Of a stretch of DNA of 64,000 bases, positions 24,055 to 36,622 are shown piece after piece. Each line of letters opens with the position of its first letter. The stretch's first letter is position 1. A model generated the notes under the pieces. That model ran no database searches and was not told the origin of the DNA. It saw only the letters and a program-made list of their open reading frames with translations. A program made the translations under genes and the position numbers. The DNA comes from Nautilus pompilius (lineage: Eukaryota > Mollusca > Cephalopoda > Nautilida > Nautilidae), in NCBI GenBank assembly GCA_018389105.1, contig JACATO010001125.1:1-64000 (forward strand). The letters are read 5' to 3'.

Positions 24055-26040
24055 GTACTAACCATAACTTAGCGTTCTTTGGACTTTGGTCTGGGTTCTT
24101 GAGCATGCCTGCCTGCCTTACGAAAATAGGCGATATGTTGAACTGGAACCTTATCTTCAACACCGTCCCACCCAACCCTTAGCCTCCGCCCAGAACGAAA
24201 AACAGACCATTGCTCGATAATTGTATGAACAAAAATTAAAAGAAAACGTCTAGTTCTAAGGCAGGTTTATTTAGTTATTTATCACAGCTGTTTCTCTCTC
24301 CCCTTTACGGCGGCGTCACGTGTGTTCAGGGAACCGCTTAAGGGCTCTCGTCAAACGCCATCCTTAGATACAGTATAGACGGATACAAGGGTCTGTAACC
24401 AATACAAATCCGGCGCCTTTGGCGCAAGGAATGCACAGGAGCAGCGATAGCGTGCGGTCTCGCTCCGCGTCGAGTTGCAGGTAGGCAGTAGTGCCGAACA
24501 CGTCTGTTCGTTCGTCTGAGACGCCCCCCAACCACCTTATTGACCATGGCCGTCATCGCCGTAAAAAAAAATTCTAAATGGCCGGTTAACTCGGCCTCGA
24601 CAACTGGCTGCTGCCGTATTCCAGATCATCTTTGCGCTTGATTTTCAGAAGCCAGAACATTAAAATAAACAACAAAAAATAACGTCGAACCAGCAAACAG
24701 CAGCAGAGAGACTCGGACACGGATCTGCTTATTTGCCCTTTAATCTCTCTCCATCTCTTCTTTCTCAGGGACGAACGCGATAGCCCGTGCTCCCCGATAA
24801 ATGAATGCTCAGGATAGAGGCCGCCGTGTGGCAGGTATCGGTGACGAGGGGCTGGCTACATCTGTTTCTAGACCGCGTATGTTTTAGTCATTAACTCCGA
24901 TTGCGTCAGTTCCACGCGGTGGTGAGAGTTAGGTTTAGACACACACACACGTATCGGAAAAAAGTAGAATTACTCAGTAGCATCTGTGGCTATTCAAAGA
25001 CTTCTTTTGTGATTCCGTGTCGAGGCACCCGTTGTCTTCCTCGGCCAGTTCTAACTTTGCCGGATCGAATATCAGGCCCGCGAGCGCAGCTTCGACCCGG
25101 CTCGAGTTGAGTTTGAGCATCCAGCAGCATCAGCAGCAGCAGCATCAGCGTGGTTTTGAGTAGAATCTAGTTAAGTTGGTATAGTTGTTCAGACTTTGAT
25201 CACCTTGGTTAGCCATCGGGTTCGGGGGGGGGGTTATTGCTAGAATTCGATCAGCCCGTTCGGGCTTTCGTTCGATGAAGACATTGGGCACGGAGTCCAA
25301 ATCGCGACGACTCTGTTCTAGTCGCGTTGTCTGGGAATTACTTTCCAGAAGAAGTATTTAAAAAAAAAACAAAAAAAACAGAAATACCAGCGGTTGAGGC
25401 AGGTAATAGGGGTAATTCACACGCACCACCCCTCCTCCTACCACTTCCCGTGGAGCACCGCGGCAGGTTGACCGACCGACTGTCTGCCACGTGCTCGACA
25501 GCCCGTCTCAGCGCTAATAAATATCCCTTAGCTTGTTGTTCGCTTTTCCTGAGCGGAGATTTTAATTCCCGATAATGGGTGACTGATAGCCGCCTCCTCC
25601 TCCTCCTCCTCTTTTTCTCGCGAACTAAGTATTTGTTTGCCAAAGCCAAAAAATCAAATAGCCCGACTGACACCCGCCTCTCGCCTCGCGGTTCTTGAAT
25701 GAAAATCAGGAGGATGGCAGCTGCTGGGAAACCGTAGACGCCTCGTTCTCTCTCTCTCTCCCCCCATCCACGTATGGCAGCGGAAACGTGGTGGTAGTGT
25801 GTGTGTGTGCGCGTTTGGGAGGGGGTCAAGAGGAGTACCTTTAAAATAAATAATTCCGGGAGTCAGATATTATCGTGGTTTTCGAGGTGGGGGGGGGAGA
25901 AAATGGGGCTTGGTCTAAAAACAGCACTCGACGAGCGAGTGCGTGGTTTGGTTAACTCGCTCGCACGTGTGAGACGTGAGGTGCCGCGTCAGGGAACAGA
26001 CGGAAGGAAGCGGGAAGACGACAACGACGCGTCTGCGCCG
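24053..26040. other. Intronic stretch, nothing recognised
   Basis: Mixed sequence with a CAG run near 25123, A runs and a GT run near 25796. No gene or element was recognised. Confidence 0.4.
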
Positions 26041-26655
26041 CCGCTGCAGAAGGAGGGAGATGGCGAGAGAGAGAGATGGAGAGAGAGAGGGAGGGAGATG
26101 GCGAGAGAGAGGGGAGGGAGAGAGAGAGATGGAGGGAGGGAGATGGCGAGAAGAGAAAGAGATGGAGGAGAGAGGGAGATGGCGAGAGAGAGAGAGGGAG
26201 AGAGAGATGGAGGGAGGGAGATGGCGAGAGAGAGGGGGAGGGAGAGAGAGAGATGGAGGGAGGGAGATGGCGAGGAGAGGGAGAGAGAGATGTAAAGAGG
26301 GTGAGAGAGAGAGAGATGGAGAGAGAGATGGAAAGAGGGAGATGGCGAGAGGGAGGGAGAAAGAGATGGAGAGAGGGAGAGATGGCGAGAGAGAGAGAGG
26401 AGAGAGAGGAGAGAGAGATGGAGGGAGGGAGATGGCGAGAGAGAGGGGGAGGGGGAGAGAGAGAGATGGAGGGGAGGGGAGATGGCGAGAGAGATGAAAG
26501 AGGGTGAGAGGAGAGAGATGGAAAGAGGGAGATGGCGAGAGGGAGGAGAGGGGAGAGAGAGATGGAGGGAGGGAGATGGCGAGAGAGAGGGTGGGAGAGG
26601 GAGAGAAAGTGATTCGGTCGGTGTAGGGAAAAGGCTCTCTCTCTCTCTCTCTCTG
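26041..26655. repeat. GA-rich minisatellite with gatggcgag words
   Basis: A purine-rich tract built from gagggagatggcgagagaga and gatggagggagg blocks repeated at irregular 30-70 base spacing, ending in a TC run at about 26636-26654. Frames of 143-253 codons on both strands (Arg/Glu/Gly/Met or Ser/Leu/Pro-rich) are artefacts of this repeat. Confidence 0.92.
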
Positions 26656-29634
26656 GTCCGCTGTATCGACGCAAGTTGCTTACGCTTCTCTAGGGTTCGC
26701 ACGTGACGCCGGCGATTTAAATTAAGAGTTCTGCATTTACTCTCAATCACTACCGAATTGACGCCCTTTCGAATTCACGCGCGCGCGCAATGCCCTTGTT
26801 TTAATTCTTTTCAACGGTTGTCTCTCCCCTCGTTACTTTTTGTCTTTTTTGTTTTTTCACGATAAATTTTCGGTAGATAGAGGCGAGAAAATCAATCACC
26901 TTTCTGTCAGAACGGTGCCTATGAAGCAGGGATGGGGGCGGACGTGTAAAATGGTTGGGTCGGTTAGAGGAACCCTGACCTCACCGAAGACCGGAATGCG
27001 CTACTGACCGAAAGATCGGGACGGGATGAGTCGCCATCTGTAGCTGTCTACTTCCAAAAGAAGGGTTCCCGTGACCGCTTTAAAAAAAAAAAAAAAGAAA
27101 AAGGAGTTCTTACTGTCTTTGAGGAATGGTGCAGGGACTCTTCGCACAAAATCACACCTCGAGGTATTCATCCGCAAGGTGGACCGAATCACGGAGTAGA
27201 GGCTACCATCGCGCACCCATCTACGAGAACCGAAGAACACCCGGAAAGTTCTAAAAGTACATCATCATCATCGCCCGGCTAGCGCAACCCCGCGCAAAAG
27301 AAGAGAGACCTCTCAGGTGTAAAAGAGCTCTTGGGGATGCCTTCGGTCCCATAGCGGATGCGAAGACTCGCCGAGCCATGTCTATATGTGACAGTTGTAC
27401 ATTTTGGCGTTTTTCTTTAAAAGCCAAACGAATCTTCAGCCGAACCTCCCTGTTTGTTGGGAGACAATTTTTCGGAATTTTACCCATCAGCCACTTGCGC
27501 CTGGCGCAGCGAACTCTGAGCACGTGAACGTGGAGTCCGAACGAGCTGCGCAGAGCGTGAAACTCACTTGACTTAGGCGATGGACTGGAGGAAAGGGCGT
27601 AGTCTCTCTCTCTCTCACACACGCACGCACATATATATCCCGGGCCGTATGCACTTGAAATACTTGTAACCCGACCGCGTTCAGGCTACCGAGGGGGGAA
27701 AGCACCGGGTAGACTCTCTGTTTCCCCGGTGAGAGCGAGCCGTTGCTATGTGAGAAAACGTAGTATCCTGGAATGTCGATTAGGCCAGCTGTAACGAGTC
27801 GCGGTGCAGTGGGTGGGTTGACCGGAGAGGAAGGTGCTGGGAGGGGAGCGAGAGAGGAGGGTGGTGGTGGTGTTGGGCGCGCGCGGTCACCTGCCTCCCG
27901 ACCCGACTTCCATCAACACGTTTGCTTCCTGAAGCGCTGTAGCGCGCGGAACGTCACGAGGACGCGCGGACGTGAGCGAAGAACAGCGCAACCGGATCTC
28001 GTCGGCGGAGTCGCGTTCTCGATATCCCGGTGGGCTTGCGGCGCTCGATGCCGTTGTCCATCCCGGCTCAATCTAAAACTCTGCCCGCTCTAGGGGCTTC
28101 TTCTTGTCATCTCCGCCGCCCACCCGCGTCTGTCTCTGCGGGGTCGGATACAGAGCCTAGTTGTCGGTAGGTATCCTCCTCTCCGCTTTAATCTCGGGCA
28201 ACCCGGGCCTCAGTCTCGGACCCGTTGTGTTTCAACCCCTACCCTTCCCCCAAACTTCCCGTCTAAAGAATACCGCCTCCGACCAGAACTAGACGTCTTG
28301 GAGGAAAATGCCAGGAACGTAATTCCCTGTGCTATAATTCGCAGGTTTTGCAAGTTACAACGATTTCGGTCAGTCACGATCCTCGAAATCAACTTCCAAA
28401 CTTTTGGACGGAACCTATAACGCAACCAGTATATAGTAAATGTATTGGGGCGGTTCTTGGTAATTTGAATAGTAACGGAGGTTGGAAAGTCTGTTTTCAG
28501 CATTTCCCAAATAAGGAAACGGGGACTTTGTGTCAGAATTTGGCTGAACTATTTTGCAATGAAATACTTGTTTTTTACAGTTCCGCTGAACTCTTCCCAA
28601 CTTTTTGGAAAGTTTACCGACCGCATCTAAAGAGCTGTTTTGTTTGTTTGTTGTTTTTTTTTTGATATCTGTCTCTACATCCACCATGTATCCGACTTTT
28701 AGTCGCAGATACGCGAAACCATCCTCATCTTTACTCCTAGTCTGAGTTTCTCGTTTCGATATCCTACCTCGAAAAAGCCAATCACAGGCGCCCACAGGAT
28801 TTCGGTAAACGCGCGGAACTAGTCCGAGACAACCACGGAGAAGACCTCACCTCTGCCAGGAAGCGGAAGTAAGGGTCTTGCTACTTAAAAAAAAAAAAAA
28901 AGAAAGAAGAAATCCATTATTATCTCTTTTAGTGTTTTAAATTCGGCTGAATGGAAAGTCACAACTTCCGGTTTTTTGGACCCGCCGCTTGAAGTCCCTC
29001 GCATGCGCCTCGCTTTGCCCCATCGGTCTTATCGCATCACGAATTTCGTTTCGAACCACCGACCGAGGGTTTAAGTCTTGTTGGATATCCGTAATCCAAC
29101 CCCAACACGCACACACGCACACACACAGACAGATAGTTTTATTAGCCTTGCTTAGATTACTCATCTCCAAAAAGTCCCGTCCTCACGACGCGGCCATTAA
29201 CCGTCATGGGAATCGTTACCAAAGGCTCGCGTTGTGCCGGTATTATTTACCTACCCCATCCCTCTCTTCTCGGTTCGGGAGGGAGGGGGAGAGAGAGAGA
29301 GGGGGGCGGCGGTAATGCCTTGCCGAATGACGTCGGCACTCCTTAGAAAGGCTTTCAGGCGATCCCGGCGCAAATCGGTATTGGCAAGAGGGAGTTGGAA
29401 ATAGCTTGGCTGCTCCGAAGAATTTCGCCGATGAAGGAGGCGGATCTCGCGAACGAGGAAATATCTCCGCCGCCGCCGACGAAGATAACGCGAGCGTGTC
29501 GTTTTCTGAAGATATACGGTCGCCCCTGACAGTAGCACCAGTTCTCCCCGGAGACATTTATGGCAACGCCCAATATCTACTTAGTTTTCTGCGTACGAGG
29601 CTTGCGCACCGATCTCTCCAGCACCCTAACCCGA
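26656..29634. other. Intronic stretch, nothing recognised
   Basis: Largely unique sequence, CpG-rich around 27.8-28.2 kb, with a CA run near 29106 and a short GA run near 29290. Several frames of about 100-126 codons have no recognisable domain. Confidence 0.4.
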
Positions 29635-29986
29635 CCCTTAAAGATATGCAGATATTGTTAACGGGTTCGGATCGGTTCAATCATACATTAAGTAATAACG
29701 AGGTTTCCGTCTGGGCGTAGAATTTTCGGGTGTTAGTAGATTTAAACTGATCGGCAAATATATAATTTGTATCCTCCACAAGGGGGCGGGGCAGACTTAG
29801 CGCTTGGTTGGCCCTTAAAGATATGCAGATATTGTTAACGGGTTCGGATCGGTTCAATCATACATTAAGTAATAACGAGGTTTCCGTCTGGGCGTAGAAT
29901 TTTCGGATGTTAGTAGATTTAAACTGATCGGCAAATATATAATTTGTATCCGCCACAAGGGGGCGGGGCAGACTTAGCGCTTGGTT
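29635..29986. repeat. 177-bp tandem duplication
   Basis: The segment starting cccttaaagatatgcagat at 29635 is repeated at 29812, exactly 177 bp later, and both copies end with cttagcgcttggtt. By eye they differ at only about two positions (cgggtgtta versus cggatgtta, and atcctccac versus atccgccac). The duplication is recent, or one copy has been homogenised. It interrupts the open frame at 29406-29720, which is not supported as a gene. Confidence 0.95.
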
Positions 29987-30269
29987 TTACGAACTTGAGA
30001 AAGCAGCAACGGAATTATATGGATTATCTTCTCTTTGACATCTCTTTGCATGACTTAGGAGTGGGGGACATGCCCTTCATAGCCCTTCATAATTTCCTCT
30101 CTATATATCCTCATGATTTTATGGATCTAGAAGTAATGCCGTCGTTAACGTTAACGACTGTCATCGGATGGCGTTATCTACCGTCTCAGCCGTTATCTGA
30201 CGCGGGATTATCACAGAACGGGCTCCACTTTCGTTTGTTCAATGCCGATCTTTCGACGAAACGTTTCTA

Positions 30270-30500
30270 GTTGAGCAGGCTGCTGCTGCTGCTGCTGCTG
30301 CTGTTTAAGTGGTTGGACGTCCAAATGCCGAGTCGTCCTCGTTGCTGAGAGATGTTCGTCGAGCCGACAAGCGACCCGGTCCACCCGACACCGGGGGCCC
30401 CGCCCCAAGGACCCGGGAGGTCTCTCTCACGTCGGGCTGCTGCTGCTGCTGCTGCTGCTGCTTGGGCTCGGCCGTGTCTGTCAGTAACCACCGGAGGCAG
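30270..30500. repeat. Dispersed repeat family, copy B
   Basis: Second copy of the repeat at about 1820-1935. It is flanked on both sides by CTG runs: (CTG)n at about 30279-30303 and again at about 30437-30462. The core keeps gttcgtcgagccgacaagcg and gacaccgggggc. Same orientation as copy A. The triplet runs appear to belong to the element, because copy A has decayed versions of them. Confidence 0.65.
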
Positions 30501-31419
30501 GCTGGCTGAAAGAGTTTCCGCGGCGCACCCTAGGAAACGTCGTCGATCCAGTTTTTCATCTGCCTGATTGATGCTGCTTCTTGCGCTTTAAAAACGAGGG
30601 CAGGAAGTCGGATCCGGGCAGTTAGTACTCCAGAGGGCGTGGTGACATTGCTCGACCTCTGCAGGTTTTACAAGATGACCCCTACCTCCTCCCCCCCCCA
30701 ACCAGGCCTCATCCCAAACGCGCTGCTCGCAGGGGGAAAAAGTGCACAAGAGAGCTCTGGCGACGTGCAATTCAGCCTCGGGAGAAGCCCTCCTCCCCCC
30801 ATCGGCGGTTATTGCCTGAAAGAGTGTTTACCCAGCGGTTAGCCAGCCGGTTTCGGCTCACCCCGCCCGTCTCCGCTAGCCACGTGTCGACGAGTCGGCG
30901 TTCTTGACGGTAAAAGCCTGCTGCAGCGAAGGGGATGGGATGGATGGTGGGTAACCAACTCGATCGCGGCTCCAGAACCGACCCGCCGTATATCTCGTTG
31001 TACTTGGCATCTCACCAGCATCTTTCACACCCAGTCTGCTTTCCCTACTGCTATCGCTAAACCGAGCTTAACTGGTCGTCCCACTATTAAAGCCATCGTC
31101 TTAAAGCGGCTTTTCCTGAGATTTCCTCCGGGAAATGCGGAACCGGTCCGGACCGTGTGGCTTTAGGCAGCCGCATTACCATAGTTTGTCGGACCGAGCC
31201 ATCGGCTTTTCGATGGCGGATTAGGAGCCACGCAGATTTCACTGTCAAAGAAATAATTTTTAACCGATCGCCCTAAAACTAGAAATATTAGGGTTTGGGG
31301 TGGTGGGTTGCCGCAGGGTGCCCGTGCGACGAGTTGGCAGAGAGAGAAAGGGGGTTTGTGGCAGCTCCCGTTCGGTACCACTGGCCACGAGACAACCAAC
31401 CTTCGAGCCTGTGGATGAT

Positions 31420-31450
<31 letters not shown>

Positions 31451-32154
31451 CACCCGTGCATACTGCGCGGTTTGAAAATATGTCCTAATAAGCCCATGTG
31501 TTACGGTGCGCTGTAATTATCAAGTTAAAGCCGTGCATAAGTAAAAACATTTCTGTTGTTGGAAAAAGCAAAGAGGTCTTAATACAGGGATAATAATTAC
31601 TTCTATTCTGGGCCCCGCGAGTTCAAGGCGGCCGGCTCTGGATGTACTGAAAGGATAACGTTTAACTGATAATATATATACTTTTTAATTCTTTCTCTTT
31701 CTTTTGAAATCTTCAATTCATGTTGGAATGGGAGATGCGCTATCTACCCACCCCCCACCCACCGCTATATAGTGTTTCGGATCTGAAGCTTAAAAATAGT
31801 TGCAAGAAATTTCCTGAGAGAAGAGAGCGAGCAACCAATGAAATTTCGTGTTGTTCCACTAAGTTGTGACCGACTGACACAACTTGTTTCTGAAACTGGC
31901 ACAGATGTCAGTAAACAACGTAGAACCAACACCACTCCCCATCTGTTCTTTTATGCAGTCTAATTAAGTTGGGTGTTCCACCGGCACCCGCCCAATCGTT
32001 TCTTTTTCATACAGAGTCGCTTGAAAGGTTTTTCAGGTGCTCTGTCATAATCTCTACTTCCTGATAGTTGATCATTGGCCCGTGGTTTCAACATGCGCGT
32101 TTTACCGAACTAAAAGCGTCGATTACGCGCCCCCCCCACACACACCACTCCACT
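30501..32154. other. Intronic stretch with a short GA run
   Basis: Unique-looking sequence. (GA)n at about 31423-31450. No supported gene or element. Confidence 0.4.
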
Positions 32155-32755
32155 CGCTCTCTCTCCCTCTCTGTACTTGACGTCATCTCTCTCTCTTTCC
32201 TCTCCCTCTCCTCTCCCCTCTCTGTACGGACGTCATCTCTCTCTTTCCCTCTCCCTCTCTCTCCCTCTCTGTACGACGCCATCTCTCCTCTGTATCCGAC
32301 GTCATCTCTCTCTCTTTCCCTCTCCCTCTCTCTCCCTCTCTGTACTGACGTCATTTCTCTCTCTCTCTGTATCCGACGTCATCTCCTCTCTCTCTCTGTA
32401 GCCATCCGACTTCATCTATCTCTCTCTCTCCCTCTCTGTACTGACGTCATTTCTCTCTCTCTGTATCCGACGTCATCCCTCTCTCTCTCTCTCTGTACTG
32501 ACGTCATTTCTCTCTCTCTGTATCCGACGTCATCTCTCTCTGTACTGACGTAATCTCTCTCTGTACTGACGTCATCTCTCTCTCTGTATCCGACGTCATC
32601 TCTCTGTATCCGACTTCATCTATCTCTCTCTCTCCCTCCCTCTCTGTACTGACGTCATCTCTCTCTGTATCCGACGTCATCTCTCTCTCTCTCCCTCTCT
32701 GTACTGACGTCATTTCTCTCTCTCTGTATCCGACGTCATCTCTCTCTCTCTCTCG
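32155..32755. repeat. CRE-palindrome minisatellite, pyrimidine orientation (array 3)
   Basis: Alternating units of ctgtactgacgtcatttctc and ctgtatccgacgtcatctct, with TC runs of variable length between them. The cores alternate between full TGACGTCA and CGACGTCA. The array ends at a TC run at about 32753. Frames up to 161 codons across it are artefacts. Confidence 0.94.
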
Positions 32756-34421
32756 TCCTGGAACTTTCTTAGCTATTTGCTGGCACCATAACTGCAGCGA
32801 TGTCTCCCAGGCCAGACGAAGGGGGTTACAGGGCAATCGAAAACTTATGAAACAGAACAGAAATCATCACACAGCTAACTAGTGGGATTTGTTTGTTTGT
32901 TTTTTAACTCACTAACGTCGTAAGCTACTCGAATCGGTAAGTAGTCTCCCACAAACACTCCTCCCCTATAAGCGGGTGTGGTTTTGTATGAAGTCTAAAA
33001 CAACTTTCTATCCGCTGATAACCGAAGGCGGGATAGTTGGGGAGGGGCGGAAGTAATGCGACGCTAAACGAAGCCTGCTGGCTGCTAATTCGCCTACAGT
33101 TTTGACCACTGGAAAATTCGCTAGAGTTCTAGACGTACAGTAGCAGCCTGAGGATGAGGAGGAGGGGAGAGAGAGAGAGAGAGAGAGTGCGTGCCCCTGT
33201 TCAGTTTGCGAGGGTGGGGTCGGGGGCTCCTGTTGTGGCATTTAATTGTGGGAGCCTAATGATCGGCCGAGAGAACTTCAGCTCCAGCCTACTGATGTTG
33301 CTGCACGTAAAGAGATGGACCGGAGTAAACGCGGTCATGAAATATCCAACCGCTGTCCGGCAAAGGAGATCTGACCCGCGCCGCGTCAGATGGCTGACAG
33401 ACAGGTGCGTGGAAGCCGGAAGTGCCCTTCACGAATATTCGGAGATACCCGGATTCCTTGGCTCTCTTTTGAAGCGCTCACTCGTCCTTTCTTCGCGCTG
33501 GAGGCGATAGAAACTTGAAGTTATCCTGTTCCAAACCAGGGTGGGAGGGGGCATCGACCTAAGCGTCGGCTCCTCTCTTGAGATAAAATCTGGGCCCCAC
33601 CCGGAACAGACACGCTCACCTGTCGCTTGAAGGCAACAACTCTTGTTAGCAGGTGTGGGAAGATCAAATATAGATCCCACCAAAACCCCCCCGGATTTCT
33701 CATAAAGCATCGCTTGAAAGAGAATACATGAATAAAGCTAGGCAAATTACGGCCCCCAATTTTCGTTATAATGTGTAATTATTTTAAATAACGTTGTAAA
33801 CTGCTGACTTGGAAACCCCCCAAAATGGGGTGGGTGGGAAAACTCGTGCATTAAAAACTCAAAAGAAATAATATATAGTCACAAGGTAACAGTAACCCGC
33901 AATTAGGGTGGTGCTTTGTTCAAAAAAATATATTTCTGTCATTTATACGACTAAATACGTTCGTCCCCCCCACCCAACCCTGTCGGGGTTTAGGGATCTT
34001 TCACGAAGTGCAAACGTAAGACTAATCCAGTCGTACGTCTTTAGATCGTTTCAGCATCTGCTGTGTTAGAAATTCCCTTGGCATCTTGCTCTCTCTCGGT
34101 TGGCTTCTTTTCAAAATTAGAGAATTCCTCGGTAACGCCTATTCCTTCGCTTCATCTTTTATGCTATAAAGCGAATCAAAGGCGTTCAGACGATGTGTCG
34201 TTAGATAAAAATAATACAATGCCTTCTTTAGAATTTTCAATATATTGTCCTAAAATACATAGCACCTTTAGGGTGCATTCTTTCCATTAAAACTAAATGC
34301 TTGGGAACTTCTCGGAAATGGAATAGAAATATCTGAAGTGAGGGTTCAGCAAACTATATATGAAACGATACTTCGAGAAATCTTACAGTTTAAACGCAAT
34401 TCTTGTTTTCTGTCGGTTGAA
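32756..34421. other. Intronic stretch, nothing recognised
   Basis: Mixed sequence with a short GA run near 33165. A 118-codon frame (33154-33510) begins in the GA run and has no recognisable domain. Confidence 0.4.
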
Positions 34422-34735
34422 ATATCGATTCTCGTTACTCCGCGTTGGTACTAGATCGAATATAGGCAACATATCGATTCTCGTTACTCCGCGTTGGTGC
34501 CAGTCGAATATACGACAACATATCGATTATCGTTACTCCGCGCTGGTACTAGTTGAATACACGACAACATATCGATTATCGTTACTCCGCGCTGGTACTA
34601 GATCAAATATATGGATACGATACGACGACAACATATCAATCATCGTAACCCCGCGGAGATGCCATATCGAATACAACCAACTACGACAGTATATCGATTA
34701 TCGGAAAGCCGTAACGGACATTATGTCGATCATTA
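34422..34735. repeat. 49-bp degenerate tandem repeat
   Basis: Units start with atatcgattctcgttactcc or atatcgattatcgttactcc at 34422, 34471, 34520 and 34569. The first three steps are exactly 49 bp; later units are longer and diverged. The whole array is open in one frame (161 codons, 34360-34845), but because 49 is not a multiple of 3 the repeats are read in successive frames. The frame is therefore probably chance, not a repeat protein. Confidence 0.88.
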
Positions 34736-35565
34736 TCGCAAAGTTAGATTGCATCTCATTCATCAGCTACAGTAGGGATATTCTGCTCCTTCGGCAAGTA
34801 GAGGTTTGGGCGGAAGGTGGATGGACCGCTGCGAGCTTTAATTAGCAGCCGGCGAGCGTTTTTGTATATTTGAAACATTGGAAAGTTTTTTTGTTTTGTT
34901 TTCCTCGATATTTATCTCAAATCATTTAACGATCATTGTTTGGTAAAGAAAACAACAACAACAACACAACAACAAAAACGTACCGATAAACGGCAGGAAG
35001 TTATAGACAGACACCCTTCCGCCACCAGTCTTCTCCCTTAGCCTCTTCTGATTGATTCGAAAAGGGAGCTGCATCACGTGACATCTCAGTCTAGTCTGGA
35101 GGAACGTTCAACTACAACGAGGCTGGAACGGCATTCTCAACCCCACCCAACCACCCGCCGCCGGGGGAAGGGGTTTCACTAGAACGCCGATAATTGAAGG
35201 TAAAGAATGGATTTCTGTCCAACTCTCCGGCCCACTTGTTCGAATTAAAGATTCCCGTGAATGGATAAGCAATCTTGTATATGTATTTAAAAAAAAAAAT
35301 CCGCGAATAATAGCAATAATAATTAATAATAATCACCATCATCAGCATCATCTTTCAAGTCTGGTCCAGCGGTCGGAGTGACCTTGGTACTCGGTATTTA
35401 TCGATGGACTTTTGAAGTGACGGACTAACCCCGAGAACTCTTGCACGTGTACTATTCGAGAAAACTGGTCTCATAAAGCGATCTCGTCGCGCATCGTAAG
35501 AACCCTTGTCTCTGAGTGGCGGTCATTGTATGTGGAGGGATTATTTTTAAATAAACACACCCATG
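34736..35565. other. Intronic stretch, nothing recognised
   Basis: Mixed sequence with CAA and A runs near 34951-34975 and short CAT/AAT runs near 35310-35350. No supported gene or element. Confidence 0.4.
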
Positions 35566-35653
35566 TAGAGAGAGAGAGATATGACGTCAATACAGAGAGA
35601 GATATGACGTCAATACAGAGAGAGATATGACGTCAATACAGAGATATGACGTC

Positions 35654-35714
<61 letters not shown>
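35566..35714. repeat. CRE-palindrome minisatellite plus GA run (array 4)
   Basis: Four units of gatatgacgtcaatacagag at 22-28 bp spacing, flanked by GA runs, the right one about 55 bases long. All four keep TGACGTCA. This is the shortest array and may show the seeding state: a GA microsatellite carrying a few copies of the palindrome. Confidence 0.93.
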
Positions 35715-35719
<5 letters not shown>

Positions 35720-36159
35720 TGTTGACTAAAAGTAACGAATAACCAACACTGCACACCCCATCCTCCTTTTTGGTCTCTCTGTCGATGAATCTAGAATTGT
35801 AATATCAATGAATCTAAAATTGTAGTCTTAATACAACTGCAATCTTAGCCATAAGGGTTTTCTGTTATATCTTTGAGTCGGACGAAGCCGAAAACGGCAG
35901 CTCTGCATAGATTGGTATTTGATTGATTTTCCGGTGTCACACCGCAACCTGTCATCCGCTGAAATAGTAGCATTCCGAGTTCTACCGTTCGGTATGCTCG
36001 ATCCACAGGATATAACCATATTAGCAATTACATGATGTAAGGAATTTGTTTTTTTTTTTAGAAGCATCACATTTACTATTTGCAATAGCCTTTTTCTTTT
36101 TACTTGGGGTTTTTTGTAAAAAAAAAGGTTCTACTTTGTATGTATTGAGTAATCTCCCG
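35715..36159. other. Intronic stretch, nothing recognised
   Basis: Mixed sequence with short T and A runs. No gene or element was recognised. Confidence 0.4.
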
Positions 36160-36622
36160 CTCCTGATGTCATATCTCTCTGTGTATTGACGTCGTATATC
36201 TCTATATATACTGATGCCATCTTTATGTACAGACGTCATCTTCCTCTCCTGATGTCATATCTCTCTGTGTATTGACGTCGTATATCTCTATATATACTGA
36301 TGCCATCTTTATGTACAGACGTCATCTTCCTCTCCTGATGTCATATCTCTCTGTGTATTGACGTCGTATATCTCTATATATACTGATGCCATCTTTATGT
36401 ACAGACGTCATCTTCCTCTCCTGATGTCATATCTCTCTCTGTATTGACGTGGTATATCTCTATATATACTGATGCCATCTTTATGTACAGACGTCATCTT
36501 CCTCTCCTGATGTCATATCTCCTCTGTATTGACGTGGTATATCTCTATATATACTGATGCCATCTTTATGTACAGACGTCATCTTCCTCTCCTGATGTCA
36601 TCTTCTCTCTCTCTCTCTCTTG
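36160..36622. repeat. 86-bp higher-order CRE-like repeat (array 5)
   Basis: Units begin tcctgatgtcatatctctct at 36161, 36247, 36333, 36419, 36505 and 36590, so the period is 86 bp with one 85-bp step. Each 86-bp unit contains four related sub-units of about 21 bp with different cores: TGATGTCA, TGACGTCG (or TGACGTGG), TGATGCCA and AGACGTCA. This is a four-part higher-order repeat built from diverged CRE monomers, ending in a TC run. Confidence 0.94.

Noticed and set aside
25952-26750. Frames of 143-253 codons on both strands
   Set aside because: Artefacts of the GA-rich minisatellite; no domain and low complexity throughout.
34360-34845. 161-codon frame that could be a repeat protein
   Set aside because: The underlying 49-bp period shifts the reading frame each unit, so the peptide does not repeat; an open frame by chance is more likely.
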